A stretch of 64,000 bases of DNA from Pseudomonas graminis (GCF_001705435.1 NZ_MDEN01000053.1:62001-126000), one strand, 5' to 3'. Shown: positions 17,065-26,142, numbered from the stretch's first letter. Notes: generated from the sequence alone by a model not told the origin. Program-made: numbers and translations.

Positions 17065-17095
17065 TTGACCTCTACTTAGGTGGAGGTTCGAGACT
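17065..17095 (+). promoter_or_regulatory. MerR-family (SoxR-like) promoter/operator
   Basis: TTGACC (-35, 17065-17070) and GAGACT (-10, 17090-17095) are separated by 19 bases. An imperfect dyad (ACCTCTACTT / AGGTGGAGGT, 17068-17087) fills the spacer. This matches the layout of SoxR-activated promoters, whose overlong spacer is compensated by a MerR-family regulator. It sits directly upstream of the RidA-family gene. Binding by SoxR itself is inference. Confidence 0.6.
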
Positions 17096-17123
17096 GGGGG
17101 CCCTTATGTTCAGGATCACTGCC

Positions 17124-17555
17124 ATGACGCCAACCTCCGCTGCTGCTCCGTTCACCTTGTACAACCCGGAAGGCTTGTACGATCCCGCCCCCAACGCCTA
17201 TTCCCACCTTGCCGTAGTTGGCCCTGGCGCCGAGTGGCTGTTCGTCGCCGGCCAGGGCGGGGAGGACGCTCAAGGCCAGCTGTCCCCGGATTTTGCCGAT
17301 CAGGCGGCCCACGCCATAGCTAACGTCCGCATCGCCCTGCAATCGCGTGGGGCCGACCTTCGGCATATCTTCAAACTGACGCTCCTGATGGTTGATCACT
17401 CCGAAGACCGGTTGCGCTTGTGGGTCGAGCAGGCGGATCTCGCATGGGCGGACAACATGAAGCCGGTGTGCACACTCATCCCCGTCCCACGCCTGGCGCT
17501 GGACGGCATGCTGATCGAGATCGAAGCAGTGGCGGCGCTTAGGCCCAGAGACTGA
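17124..17555 (+). CDS. RidA-family protein
   Basis: This 143-residue member of the RidA/YjgF/Rid superfamily is slightly longer than the usual 125-130. Family-typical features are HLAVVGPGAEWLFVAGQGGE, ANVRIALQSRGADLRHIFKL, and a C-terminal PVCTLIPVPRLALDGMLIEI that holds the arginine and glutamate used for 2-iminoacid hydrolysis (PRLA, IEIEA). ATG 17124 has AGGA 8 bases upstream and leaves room for a leader after the SoxR-like promoter; ATG 17106 would be almost leaderless. Its promoter suggests a role in redox or xenobiotic stress. The exact substrate is unknown. Confidence 0.8.
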   Translation: MTPTSAAAPFTLYNPEGLYDPAPNAYSHLAVVGPGAEWLFVAGQGGEDAQGQLSPDFADQAAHAIANVRIALQSRGADLRHIFKLTLLMVDHSEDRLRLWVEQADLAWADNMKPVCTLIPVPRLALDGMLIEIEAVAALRPRD

Positions 17556-17565
17556 CTGGTTTTTA

Positions 17566-17723
17566 GTGGGACCGGCTTCAGCCGGGAAGAGGCCAGTGTG
17601 AACACCATAAATTCTGCAGTGTGACTGCCGACGCCTTCCCGGCTGAAGCCGGTCCTACAGTCGAGGTTTGCCTGTACCCCAGGGAGTACGCGGTCGATTA
17701 GTGGGACCGGCTTCAGCCGGGAA
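17566..17723. repeat. Cluster of three REP palindromes
   Basis: REP copies lie at 17566-17590 (GTGGGACCGGCTTCAGCCGG...), 17635-17660 (inverted) and 17701-17723. They occupy the 342-base gap between the RidA-family gene and the next gene. The rest of the gap, 17724-17897, shows no other element beyond a ribosome-binding GAAGGG near 17883. Confidence 0.9.
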
Positions 17724-17897
17724 ATCACCTGCAAAACCCATAACAGGCGAACCGGGCGGACCGCTTGCTGGTAAATTGGCGCACGCGTCATTTGTTGAGC
17801 CATCATTGGCTCCAGAATGGCGGACAGGCGCGGGTCGACCAGCCCTGTTCTCGACGCTTATCTTTATTCAATCTTTCCTGCTGAAGGGATTTAAACC

Positions 17898-18374
17898 ATG
17901 CGGCAATTTGCGGCCCTCGCTCTGTTTCTCAGTCTCAATGCATTCGCCCAGGACGCGCCCCAGCCGATCGCCAAATGGACGCTGCTCGACCAGTTCGATA
18001 AGGCCTATACCCTGGACGATCAGGCCCAGGTGCTGTTGATCGCCCGCAGCATGGCGGCGGCGAAGATGGTCAACGCCGCACTGGAAGACAATCCCGAGGG
18101 TTACCTGGAGCAGCGTCACGTTGTGTACGTAGCGGACATCGAGAAGATGCCGTCCCTGGTAAAGATGGTGGCTGTGCCTGCCATGCGTTCGGCCAAGTAC
18201 CGCATCCTGCTGGACCGCGAAGCCCGGGTCGCCTCGGCCTACGACGGCGACCGCGACACCGTGCAGTGGCTGACCCTGAAAAACGGCGCGGTCGTCCGTC
18301 AGGAACGGTTCTCGGACGGCGAACAGCTCAAGCAAGCCATTGCCAAGCTGGGTTCGCAGTCGGCTAGCCGTTGA
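17898..18374 (+). CDS. Exported protein of unknown function
   Basis: This 158-residue protein has a short signal peptide (MRQFAALALFLSLNAFAQDA, cleavage after about residue 18). The mature part (PIAKWTLLDQFDKAYTLDDQ, VVYVADIEKMPSLVKMVAVP, YDGDRDTVQWLTLKNGAVVR) looks like a small periplasmic thioredoxin-like or YtfJ-like fold but has no CxxC. I do not assign a function. GAAGGG precedes ATG 17898. Its last 11 bases overlap the 3' end of the convergent crtE gene, so it borders the carotenoid locus without being an obvious pigment gene. Confidence 0.7.
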   Translation: MRQFAALALFLSLNAFAQDAPQPIAKWTLLDQFDKAYTLDDQAQVLLIARSMAAAKMVNAALEDNPEGYLEQRHVVYVADIEKMPSLVKMVAVPAMRSAKYRILLDREARVASAYDGDRDTVQWLTLKNGAVVRQERFSDGEQLKQAIAKLGSQSASR

Positions 18375-19293
18375 GCCCGGCCTTCTCGAAGATCAGCCGC
18401 AGGTAGCCGGCGATGGTCGACGCATCGCCGTAGACCTCGCGCAGCGCCTGCTCGGCGCTGGACAAGTGCAGCGCCAGTTGCCGCTTGACCTTGTCCTCGC
18501 CGTACAGCGAAACGAAGGTCGATTTGCCGTCGTCCTTGCCTTGATCCTTGTCGCTGTCGGCGCAGCGGTCGCGCAAATCGTCGTACATCTGGAACGCCTG
18601 GCCCAGCTCCATGGCGAAGTTCTGCAACAGCGGCCGCTGATCGTCCCGCGCGCCGCTGATGAGCCAGACCATGTCCATGATCGCGCCGAACAACACGCCG
18701 GTTTTCAGGTTGTTGGTCAGGGCGATCTCGTCCGCGTCACGGCTGCGCTGGCCGTCGCGCAAATCCTGAAACTGCCCGCGCACCAGCCCTTGCATGCCTA
18801 CCGTATTGGCCAGCACCTCGACCAGTTCAGTGCGGGTGGTGGCGGCCAGATCGCTGATGCTGGCGACGACGCCGAAGGCGCGGCTGAGCAGGGCAATGGC
18901 GGTCAGAATGGCCACGTCTTCACCGAACTTCAGGTGAACCGTGGGCTGGCCGCGTCGCAGCGACGCGTTGTCCATGCACGGCATGTCGTCGAGCACCAGG
19001 GATGCGGCGTGAATCATCTCGACGGCGCAGCCCAGGTCCACGGCCTGTCGCCTGATCGTGCGACTGTTCTCATGGCTGGCCTCGACCAGCCCTTCGGCCG
19101 CCAGCACCAACAGCACCGGGCGCATCCGCTTGCCCGGCGCCAACGTCGATTCACGCATGGCCAGGGCCACCAGATCGCGCTCGTTGCCGGATTCGGGCAG
19201 CAGCTCGGAGAGGCGCGTTTCGATTGCCGCCCGGACGTCTCCCAGTCGCCCGGCAAAGCCCGATTTGATTGTTGTGTCGACGTTACCTGCCAT
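18364..19293 (-). CDS. crtE: Geranylgeranyl diphosphate synthase
   Basis: This 309-residue polyprenyl synthetase condenses IPP with FPP or smaller allylic diphosphates to GGPP, the first committed carotenoid precursor. The aspartate-rich motifs are DDMPCMD at 102-108 and DDLRD at 238-242; the basic segment GKRMRPVL precedes the first. ATG 19293 has AGGGAAAG just upstream and replaces the longer frame from 19404. Unlike the usual Pantoea arrangement, where crtE heads the operon, it here points away from fni-crtXYIB and shares with them a 198-base promoter region. Confidence 0.92.
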   Translation of the reverse strand: MAGNVDTTIKSGFAGRLGDVRAAIETRLSELLPESGNERDLVALAMRESTLAPGKRMRPVLLVLAAEGLVEASHENSRTIRRQAVDLGCAVEMIHAASLVLDDMPCMDNASLRRGQPTVHLKFGEDVAILTAIALLSRAFGVVASISDLAATTRTELVEVLANTVGMQGLVRGQFQDLRDGQRSRDADEIALTNNLKTGVLFGAIMDMVWLISGARDDQRPLLQNFAMELGQAFQMYDDLRDRCADSDKDQGKDDGKSTFVSLYGEDKVKRQLALHLSSAEQALREVYGDASTIAGYLRLIFEKAGLNG

Positions 19294-19406
19294 CGGTCTT
19301 TCCCTATGCTTTAGCGGTAAAACTGTTCGTCGCGGAGCGGTTCGGCGTGCGAGACCGGTCATCACGGAACGACTGCTGTTTCTAAATGCCTCAAGATACG
19401 GCAAAG

Positions 19407-19434
19407 TTGTACAGGAAAATCGGTTTTGTACAAG
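19407..19434. promoter_or_regulatory. TTGTACA-N12-TTGTACA element between crtE and fni
   Basis: TTGTACA at 19407-19413 and 19426-19432 are spaced 19 bases centre to centre. Each core TGTACA is palindromic. The same bases can be read as a promoter in both directions, TTGTAC-N16-TACAAG rightward and TTGTAC-N16-TACAAC leftward. In Pseudomonas putida the MerR-type photoregulator LitR recognises a TGTACA-N12-TGTACA-like dyad; here the TGTACA spacer is 13. Regulation by a LitR/CarH-like protein is inference, and no such gene is in the window. Confidence 0.6.
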
Positions 19435-19491
19435 ATTGCATCTGCAGAAGACCGTAGGGCCCGTTCAATAATTCAGCTGCATGGAGCGAGT

Positions 19492-20547
19492 ATGACTCAC
19501 AGCGATATGGGTCGTCGCAAAGACGATCACCTCGATATCGTGCTGGACAGGCGCGCCAGCGTGCGTACCTCCTTTTCCGGACTGGACGACATCCGCTTCG
19601 AACACTGTGCGCTGCCGGAATTGAATCTGGACGACATTGACGTGAGCGGCTCCCTGCTGGGCATCGCATTGCGCGCGCCGTTGCTTATCAGCTCCATGAC
19701 CGGCGGGGCCGAGCGGGCCACCGCGATCAACCGTCATCTGGCCGAAGCCGCTCAGGAACTGGGCATCGCCATGGGCGTCGGCTCGCAGCGGGTGGCCTTG
19801 CAGAACGGCGGAGATCAGGGGCTGACCCGCGAACTGCGGCGTCTGGCGCCGGACATCGCGCTGCTGGGCAACATCGGCGCCGCGCAGCTGATCGAGCCTG
19901 ACGGCCTGGACATGGCCCGCCGTGCGGTCGACATGCTTCAGGCCAACGCGTTGATTATTCATCTGAACCCCTTGCAGGAAGCGGTGCAGGTCGGTGGCGA
20001 CCGGCGCTGGCAGGGCATTCTCGACGCCATCCACCGCGTGGTGCTCGATGTCGGCGTGCCGGTGGTGGTCAAGGAAGTGGGCGCTGGCCTGTCTGCCGAT
20101 GTTGCACTGGCGCTGGTGAATGCCGGCGTGCAGGTGCTGGACATTGCCGGGCTCGGTGGCACCAGTTGGGCTGCGGTGGAAGCCGAGCGCGCCCAGAGCC
20201 CCGCCGATCGCGAGGTCGCCATGGCATTCGCGCAGTGGGGCATCCCGACCGCCGTCAGCCTGGCCATGGTTCGCCAGGCCTTGCCGGACACGCCACTGAT
20301 TGCCTCCGGCGGCATCCACAATGGCATCGACGTGGCCAAGGCGATTCGTCTGGGCGCGGATGTCGTCGGCCAGGCCGCAGGCGTGCTGCGTAACGCGACC
20401 CTGTCCACCGCCGCCGTCATCGAACACTTCGACATCGTTATCCGCCAGCTGCGTATCGCCTGTTTCTGCACCGGTTCAGAGGACCTGCGCGCGTTGCGCA
20501 GTGCTCGCCTGGTGGCGCCCAACACCCTGCAGTCGTTGCTGTCATGA
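19492..20547 (+). CDS. fni: Type 2 isopentenyl-diphosphate isomerase
   Basis: This 351-residue FMN- and NADPH-dependent enzyme interconverts IPP and DMAPP. It carries the family marks [51 protein letters not shown] and the C-terminal [20 protein letters not shown]. The start at ATG 19492 has GGAG 7 bases ahead; the in-frame extension to 19426 runs into the promoter element. It heads the operon with crtX, crtY, crtI and crtB and would raise DMAPP supply for the divergent crtE product. Its stop overlaps crtX by ATGA. Confidence 0.92.
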   Translation: MTHSDMGRRKDDHLDIVLDRRASVRTSFSGLDDIRFEHCALPELNLDDIDVSGSLLGIALRAPLLISSMTGGAERATAINRHLAEAAQELGIAMGVGSQRVALQNGGDQGLTRELRRLAPDIALLGNIGAAQLIEPDGLDMARRAVDMLQANALIIHLNPLQEAVQVGGDRRWQGILDAIHRVVLDVGVPVVVKEVGAGLSADVALALVNAGVQVLDIAGLGGTSWAAVEAERAQSPADREVAMAFAQWGIPTAVSLAMVRQALPDTPLIASGGIHNGIDVAKAIRLGADVVGQAAGVLRNATLSTAAVIEHFDIVIRQLRIACFCTGSEDLRALRSARLVAPNTLQSLLS

Positions 20548-21818
20548 CCCATTTTGCGGTGGTGGCACCGGCATTCTACAGCCACTTTCAGGCGTTTCAG
20601 GCCTTGGCCGGGACGCTGATCGACCGGGGTCATCAGGTGACCTTTTTCCAGCAGGCCGATGCCCGCCGCTGGCTGACCGATCCGCGCATCGGCTTTCACG
20701 CCCTCGGTGCCCTCAGTCATCCGCCGGGCAGTCTTGAAGCAGCGCTGCGCCGTGCGGCCTGCTCGAACAATCCGTTGCGCCTGCGCCGGGTGATCCGCGA
20801 CCTGTGCGACACCACGCGCATGCTGTGTGCCGAGCTGCCCTCTGCACTGGCGGTGCGGCAGATCGAGGCCCTGCTGTGCGATCAGATGGAAGCGGCGGGC
20901 GGCATGGTCGCCGAAGGGCTGGGCTTGCCGTATGTCTCGGTGGCCTGCGCCTTGCCGGTCAACCGCGAGCCGCAGTTGCCGCTGCCGGTGATGCCCTTTG
21001 CCTACGCCACCGATGAACGCAGTCAGCATGTGTTCGAAGGCAGCCGCAAGGTGTACGACTGGCTAATGCGCCCATTGGGCAAGGAGCTGCGCGAGGCTTC
21101 ACGCCGCCTGGCCATCGAGCCCCGCGACGGGCTGCATGAATGCCTCTCGCCGTATGCGCAGATCAGCCAGACGCTTCCCGGATTCGATTTCCCCCGTCAG
21201 CATCCACCGGCCAATTTTCACGCGGTCGGGCCACTGCGGGCGCCTCAGACCGAACAGCCGGGCGAATGGCCGATTGACCCCGCCCGGCCATTCATCTTCG
21301 CCAGCCTCGGCACGCTGCAGGGCAGTCGCTATGACATGTTCAAGCGCATCGCCACGGCCAGCCGGCAATTGGACGCGCAGTTGCTGGTCGCCCATTGTGG
21401 CGGGCTCGATGCCCGGCAAGAGCAGCGGTTGATAAAGGCCGGCGCGACCTGGGTGACCGATTTCGCGCCGCAACAATGGGCGCTGCAACACGCCGATGCG
21501 GTGGTGACCCACGGCGGCTTGAACACCGTGATGGACGCTATCGTGGCGCGCACGCCGATGCTGGTGATGCCCATCGCGTTTGATCAGCCGGGCGTTGCGT
21601 CGCGCGTTACCCATGCCGGGATTGGCCTGCAATTGCGGCGCGGCGCCGGGGCCGGGCAGATTCGCGAGCGCCTTACCCAACTGCGCGGGCTGTCCGTCGA
21701 GCCTGTTGAGCGCCTGGCGACCGAGCTGGCGAACGCTGGCGGCACCTCCCGCGCCGCCGACATTGTCGAAGCCGTGGTGCGCACGGGTGAGCCAGTGCTG
21801 GCGGGGTTGATGCCATGA
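20544..21818 (+). CDS. crtX: Zeaxanthin glucosyltransferase
   Basis: This 424-residue GT1-family enzyme transfers glucose from UDP-glucose to the hydroxyls of zeaxanthin. The N-terminal acceptor domain starts [20 protein letters not shown]. The nucleotide-sugar signature near the C-terminus reads [20 protein letters not shown] with the following [13 protein letters not shown]. Length and motifs match CrtX of Pantoea. It overlaps fni by four bases and crtY by four bases (ATGA), so translation is coupled. It makes zeaxanthin mono- or diglucoside the expected end product. Confidence 0.92.
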   Translation: MTHFAVVAPAFYSHFQAFQALAGTLIDRGHQVTFFQQADARRWLTDPRIGFHALGALSHPPGSLEAALRRAACSNNPLRLRRVIRDLCDTTRMLCAELPSALAVRQIEALLCDQMEAAGGMVAEGLGLPYVSVACALPVNREPQLPLPVMPFAYATDERSQHVFEGSRKVYDWLMRPLGKELREASRRLAIEPRDGLHECLSPYAQISQTLPGFDFPRQHPPANFHAVGPLRAPQTEQPGEWPIDPARPFIFASLGTLQGSRYDMFKRIATASRQLDAQLLVAHCGGLDARQEQRLIKAGATWVTDFAPQQWALQHADAVVTHGGLNTVMDAIVARTPMLVMPIAFDQPGVASRVTHAGIGLQLRRGAGAGQIRERLTQLRGLSVEPVERLATELANAGGTSRAADIVEAVVRTGEPVLAGLMP

Positions 21819-23005
21819 CCTACGATTTGATTCTTGCCGGCGGCGGCTTGGCCAACGGGCTGATCGCCTGGCGCCTCAAACAGCTGCGGCCGGAGCTGCG
21901 GGTGCTGTGCATCGAAGAGCAGACGCACCTGGGCGGCAATCACACCTGGTCCTACCACGAAGGCGACCTCACGGCCGAGCAGCATCAATGGCTGCAGCCC
22001 TTGGTGGTGCAGCGCTGGGCCACCTATGACGTGCACTTCCCCCAACGCTCGCGACGGTTGAACAGTGGCTATGCCAGCATCACGTCGGAACGCTTTGCCG
22101 AGGTCATCGAGCCCGCTTTGGGCGATGCGCTCCTGACCGGCCGACGCATCACCGAACTCACGCCGAACGCCGTGGTGCTGGAAGGCGGCGAGCGGCTTCA
22201 GGCCAGCGCGGTGATCGATGGCCGTGGCGTGCAGGCCACCGCGCACATGGTGCTGGGGCAGCAGGCGTTTCTGGGTCAGTTGCTGCGTTTGAAGGCGCCC
22301 CATGGCCTGACCGCGCCGATCATCATGGATGCCCGCGTCGCGCAGGGGCAGGGCTACCGCTTCGTCTACGTGCTGCCTTTTTCAGCTGACACCCTGCTGA
22401 TCGAGGACACTCATTACGTCGACCAGCATTCGTTTTCATCTGACCAGCTTCGTCAGCACATCGCCGACTACGCCGCCGCCCAGGGCTGGGAGATTGCCGA
22501 GTGCCTGCGCGAAGAGCAGGGCGTGTTGCCGATCACCCTGGCCGGGGATTTCGCCGGGTTCTGGCGCGAAGCGGCGGGCCAGCCACGATCCGGTTTGCGG
22601 GCCGGGCTGTTTCATTGCACCACCGGCTATTCGCTGCCCCATGCCGTGCGGCTGGCGGAGTGGATCGCCGTTCAGTCCAGGCTGGATGCCGAGTCGCTGG
22701 ACGCCGGCATTCGCGCTATCGCGCGGCACGCGTGGCACTCCCAGGGTTTCTATCGGCTGCTTAATCGCATGCTGTTCCTGGCCGGGCGTCCGTCCAATCG
22801 CTGGCAGGTGATGCAGCGGTTTTACGGGTTGTCCGAAGGCCTGATCAGCCGTTTCTACGCAGGGCGCAGTAGCCTGGCCGACAAGCTGCGCGTGCTCACC
22901 GGCAAACCGCCCGTACCGATCGACGAGGCGGTCAAGGCCGCTGTTCGTTACCTGCCCAAGCACTACCAGGCCAGGCATCACCCGCCTAAGCACAACGAGA
23001 ATTGA
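21815..23005 (+). CDS. crtY: Lycopene beta-cyclase
   Basis: This 396-residue flavin-fold cyclase converts lycopene to beta-carotene. The N-terminal dinucleotide site is YDLILAGGGLANGLIAWRL, followed by EEQTHLGGNHTWSYHEGDL, the conserved segment of CrtY-type cyclases. YVLPFSADTLLIEDTHYVD and FYRLLNRMLFLAG are also family-typical. It sits between crtX (four-base overlap) and crtI (one-base gap) in the operon. It is membrane-associated in homologues, although no strong membrane helix is visible here. Confidence 0.92.
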   Translation: MTYDLILAGGGLANGLIAWRLKQLRPELRVLCIEEQTHLGGNHTWSYHEGDLTAEQHQWLQPLVVQRWATYDVHFPQRSRRLNSGYASITSERFAEVIEPALGDALLTGRRITELTPNAVVLEGGERLQASAVIDGRGVQATAHMVLGQQAFLGQLLRLKAPHGLTAPIIMDARVAQGQGYRFVYVLPFSADTLLIEDTHYVDQHSFSSDQLRQHIADYAAAQGWEIAECLREEQGVLPITLAGDFAGFWREAAGQPRSGLRAGLFHCTTGYSLPHAVRLAEWIAVQSRLDAESLDAGIRAIARHAWHSQGFYRLLNRMLFLAGRPSNRWQVMQRFYGLSEGLISRFYAGRSSLADKLRVLTGKPPVPIDEAVKAAVRYLPKHYQARHHPPKHNEN

Positions 23006-23006
23006 A

Positions 23007-24497
23007 ATGACCCAAGCAAAAACCGCAATTGTGATTGGTGCCGGTTTCGGCGGCCTGGCGTTGGCCATCCGGCTTCAGGCAGCGGGCGTGCAGACGACGC
23101 TGCTGGAAAAACGCGACAAGCCCGGTGGCCGCGCCTACGTCTACGAAGATCAGGGTTTTACCTTCGACGCGGGGCCGACGGTGATCACCGACCCGACGGC
23201 CATCGAAGAGCTGTTCACCGCCGCCGGCAAATCCATCAAGGATTACGTCGAGTTGCTGCCGGTGTCGCCGTTCTATCGCCTGTGCTGGGAAGACGGCACG
23301 AAGTTCGATTACGCCAACGATCAGCAGTCCCTCGACACCCAGATCGCGGCACTGAACCCCAAGGACGTCGCCGGTTATCAGCGCTTTCTGGCGTATTCCA
23401 AAGCGGTGTTTCAGGAAGGCTATCTGAAGCTCGGCGCCGTGCCGTTCCTGTCGTTCCGCGACATGGTTCAGGCCGGGCCGCAGCTGGCGAAGTTGCAGGC
23501 ATGGCGCAGCGTGTATTCCATGGTGTCGGAGTTCATCGAGGACGACAAACTGCGTCAGGCGTTTTCGTTTCACTCGCTGCTGGTGGGGGGCAATCCGTTT
23601 GCAACGTCCTCCATTTACACGCTGATTCACGCCCTCGAACGCCAGTGGGGCGTGTGGTTTCCCAAGGGCGGGACCGGCGCGCTGGTGCAGGGCATGGTCA
23701 AGCTGTTCGAAGACATCGGCGGGCGTTTCGAGCTCAACGCCGATGTCGCCAGCATTGACACCAGTGGCCAGAGAGTGACCGGCGTGCGCCTCAAGGACGG
23801 CCGGCAGATCAGCGCCGATTGCGTGGCCTCCAACGCCGACGTGATGCACACCTACGCCGAACTGCTCGGCGGCCACCCGCGCGGGGTCAAGGAAGGCGCA
23901 CGGCTGAAGGGCAAGCGCTTCAGCAACTCACTGTTCGTCATCCACTTCGGGCTCAAGCGTCCGCAGCCACAGTTGCAGCACCACACCGTGTGTTTCGGCC
24001 CGCGCTACAAGGCGCTGATTCAGGAGATTTTCAAGGGCGCGGCGCTGGCCGAGGATTTCTCGCTGTACCTGCACGCGCCGTGCATCACCGACCCGAGCCT
24101 GGCGCCGCCGGGGTGTTCGAGCCATTACGTGCTGTCACCGGTGCCGCACCTGGGCAACGCCGATATCGACTGGGAAGTGGAAGGGCCGCGCTACCGCGAC
24201 CGCATCTTCGCGTACCTGGAGAAGTACTACATGCCGGGCCTGCGCGAGGATCTGGTCACCAGCCGCATCTTCACGCCCCAGGATTTCAAGGGCGAACTCA
24301 ACGCGCACCTCGGCTCGGCGTTTTCCCTTGAGCCGATCCTGCGACAAAGCGCGTGGTTCCGCCCCCACAACCGCGACGCAAGCCTGAGCAATCTGTACCT
24401 GGTCGGCGCCGGCACGCACCCGGGCGCCGGTGTGCCGGGAGTCATCGGTTCCGCCAAGGCCACGGCCGGGCTGATGCTGGAGGACCTGCACTCATGA
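23007..24497 (+). CDS. crtI: Phytoene desaturase (lycopene-forming)
   Basis: This 496-residue FAD-dependent CrtI-type desaturase introduces four double bonds into phytoene, giving lycopene. It has the N-terminal Rossmann motif AIVIGAGFGGLALAIRLQAA with EKRDKPGGRAYVY and FDAGPTVITDP. The C-terminal bacterial-type phytoene dehydrogenase signature is NLYLVGAGTHPGAGVPGVIG. Start ATG 23007 lies one base after the crtY stop. Its own stop overlaps crtB as ATGA. Nothing in the sequence suggests loss of function. Confidence 0.94.
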   Translation: MTQAKTAIVIGAGFGGLALAIRLQAAGVQTTLLEKRDKPGGRAYVYEDQGFTFDAGPTVITDPTAIEELFTAAGKSIKDYVELLPVSPFYRLCWEDGTKFDYANDQQSLDTQIAALNPKDVAGYQRFLAYSKAVFQEGYLKLGAVPFLSFRDMVQAGPQLAKLQAWRSVYSMVSEFIEDDKLRQAFSFHSLLVGGNPFATSSIYTLIHALERQWGVWFPKGGTGALVQGMVKLFEDIGGRFELNADVASIDTSGQRVTGVRLKDGRQISADCVASNADVMHTYAELLGGHPRGVKEGARLKGKRFSNSLFVIHFGLKRPQPQLQHHTVCFGPRYKALIQEIFKGAALAEDFSLYLHAPCITDPSLAPPGCSSHYVLSPVPHLGNADIDWEVEGPRYRDRIFAYLEKYYMPGLREDLVTSRIFTPQDFKGELNAHLGSAFSLEPILRQSAWFRPHNRDASLSNLYLVGAGTHPGAGVPGVIGSAKATAGLMLEDLHS

Positions 24498-25483
24498 GCG
24501 TGGCCGATCAGGCGCTGCTCGACCACGCCACCCAGAGCATTGAAGTCGGCTCGAAAAGCTTCGCCGCCGCGTCGCGACTCTTCGATCCCGTGACCCGTCG
24601 CAGCGCGGTGATGCTCTATGCGTGGTGTCGGCACTGCGACGACGTCATTGACGGCCAGGAAGCGGGGCACTCGGCGACGGTGGTCAGTCAGCAGGAAGTC
24701 ACCGAGCGGCTGCAACGGCTGATCGCCCAGACCCACGCCGTGTATGCCGGCACGCCGACCCACAGTCCGGCGTTCGAAGCGTTCCGGGAAGTTGTCCTGC
24801 GCCATGGCATCGAGCAGCGCTACGCCCTGCAGCATTTGGATGGCTTCGCGATGGACGTCGGCCAGCGCGAGTATCGGCGGGTCGACGACACGTTGGAGTA
24901 CTGCTATCACGTGGCCGGCGTGGTCGGGCTGATGATGGCTCAGATCATGGGCGTGAGTGACGAGGCGACCCTCGACCGCGCCTGTGATTTGGGGCTGGCG
25001 TTTCAGCTGACCAACATCGCCCGGGACATCGTCGAAGACGCCTCGGTAGGACGTTGCTACCTGCCGGGGGAATGGCTGGATGAGTTGGGCATTCCCCACG
25101 ATCGCCTTGCATCTCCGGAATACCGTCCAGCGGTAGCCGTATTGGCAAAGCGGCTGGTGGACATGGCCGAGCCGTACTACGAGAGTGCCAATGCCGGCTT
25201 GACCGCACTGCCATGGCGATCGGCCTGGGCAGTGGCGACGGCGGGGTGCGTCTACCGCGAGATCGGGGTGAAGGTCAGGGAGCGCGGCGCGCGGGCGTGG
25301 GATGCGCGGGTCTCGACCAGCAAGCTGGACAAGCTGCGACTGGTGTTGGTGGGGGCGTGGAAGGCTAGCGTGACTCGTGGTCGGCAGTGGCCGGCGCGAC
25401 CTGCGAGCCTGTGGCAACGTCCGGATCGGATTTGTGCAACGGGCCGTCATGCAAGCGTCGGAGCTGAGCGCGTAACCGAGTGA
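24494..25483 (+). CDS. crtB: Phytoene synthase
   Basis: This 329-residue squalene/phytoene synthase joins two GGPP molecules into phytoene. The two aspartate motifs are CRHCDDVIDG and NIARDIVEDASVGRCYLPGE. ATG 24494 overlaps the crtI stop by four bases; the longer frame from 24353 lies inside crtI and is discarded. The C-terminal tail (after GAWKASV) is basic and proline-rich, and its last 119 bases overlap the convergent crtZ gene on the other strand, an unusually deep overlap for two intact genes. Confidence 0.94.
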   Translation: MSVADQALLDHATQSIEVGSKSFAAASRLFDPVTRRSAVMLYAWCRHCDDVIDGQEAGHSATVVSQQEVTERLQRLIAQTHAVYAGTPTHSPAFEAFREVVLRHGIEQRYALQHLDGFAMDVGQREYRRVDDTLEYCYHVAGVVGLMMAQIMGVSDEATLDRACDLGLAFQLTNIARDIVEDASVGRCYLPGEWLDELGIPHDRLASPEYRPAVAVLAKRLVDMAEPYYESANAGLTALPWRSAWAVATAGCVYREIGVKVRERGARAWDARVSTSKLDKLRLVLVGAWKASVTRGRQWPARPASLWQRPDRICATGRHASVGAERVTE

Positions 25484-25910
25484 CGCTCGGCGCGTAGAGA
25501 AAGCCGAACGACACGCAGCGCTCCTTGCCCGACACCGCGTGGTGCATCAGATGCGCCTGATACAGGCGTTTGAGGTAGCCATTGCGGGGCACGTACTTGA
25601 ACGGCCAGCGCTTGTGCACCAGGCCGTCGTGGGCGACGAAATACAGAAAGCCGTAAGCGGTCATCCCTGCGCCGATCCACTCCAGCGGATGCGCCCCCGC
25701 AGTGCCCAGCGCGATCAGCACGATGGCGAACCCGGCGAACACCACGGCATACAGATCGTTCTTCTCGAACCAGCCGGTTCTCGGCTCGTGGTGCGACTTA
25801 TGCCAGCCCCAGCCCCAACCGTGCATGATGTATTTGTGCGCAAACACGGCAAAGCCCTCCATGCCGATCACGGTTGCGAAAAATACGAGGGCATTGATCA
25901 TCGGGCTCAT
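25365..25910 (-). CDS. crtZ: Beta-carotene hydroxylase
   Basis: This 181-residue membrane di-iron hydroxylase adds 3- and 3'-hydroxyls to beta-carotene, giving zeaxanthin. The histidine boxes are HKYIMH, HKSHH, HDGLVH and HLMHH. Hydrophobic segments lie at the N-terminus (INALVFFATVIGMEGFAVFA) and centre (LYAVVFAGFAIVLIALGTAG). ATG 25910 (MSPMINALVFF) matches the family start; the frame from 26048 is an extension. As in Pantoea, crtZ points against crtB. Here the C-terminal codons run 119 bases into crtB. Confidence 0.92.
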   Translation of the reverse strand: MSPMINALVFFATVIGMEGFAVFAHKYIMHGWGWGWHKSHHEPRTGWFEKNDLYAVVFAGFAIVLIALGTAGAHPLEWIGAGMTAYGFLYFVAHDGLVHKRWPFKYVPRNGYLKRLYQAHLMHHAVSGKERCVSFGFLYAPSVTRLRAQLRRLHDGPLHKSDPDVATGSQVAPATADHESR

Positions 25911-26052
25911 CCACGCAAGTGTCTCGACGTCAGACCGTGAAAAGGCCGACGCTGTTCGGTGCGTGATTGTCGCATGCCGGTGGCTGAAGGCGGAGATCGG
26001 TTTGCCGATTTGCGGTGTGAAGGTTCGGATTGGTGTGGCGTGACCCATGACG

Positions 26053-26142
26053 CCTTCCCGGCTGAAGCCGGTCCCACTATGAGTACGCGGTGTGCCAGTG
26101 GGACTGCACTGCTGTTCGTGGGACCGGCTTTAGCCGGGAAGG
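26053..26142. repeat. Two REP palindromes right of the carotenoid locus
   Basis: REP copies lie at 26053-26078 (CTTCCCGGCTGAAGCCGGTC) and, inverted, at 26118-26142 (GTGGGACCGGCTTTAGCCGG). They sit in the 330-base gap between divergent crtZ and the lipoprotein gene. The remaining bases next to crtZ (25911-26050) should hold its promoter but show no clear box and no TTGTACA motif. Confidence 0.9.
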
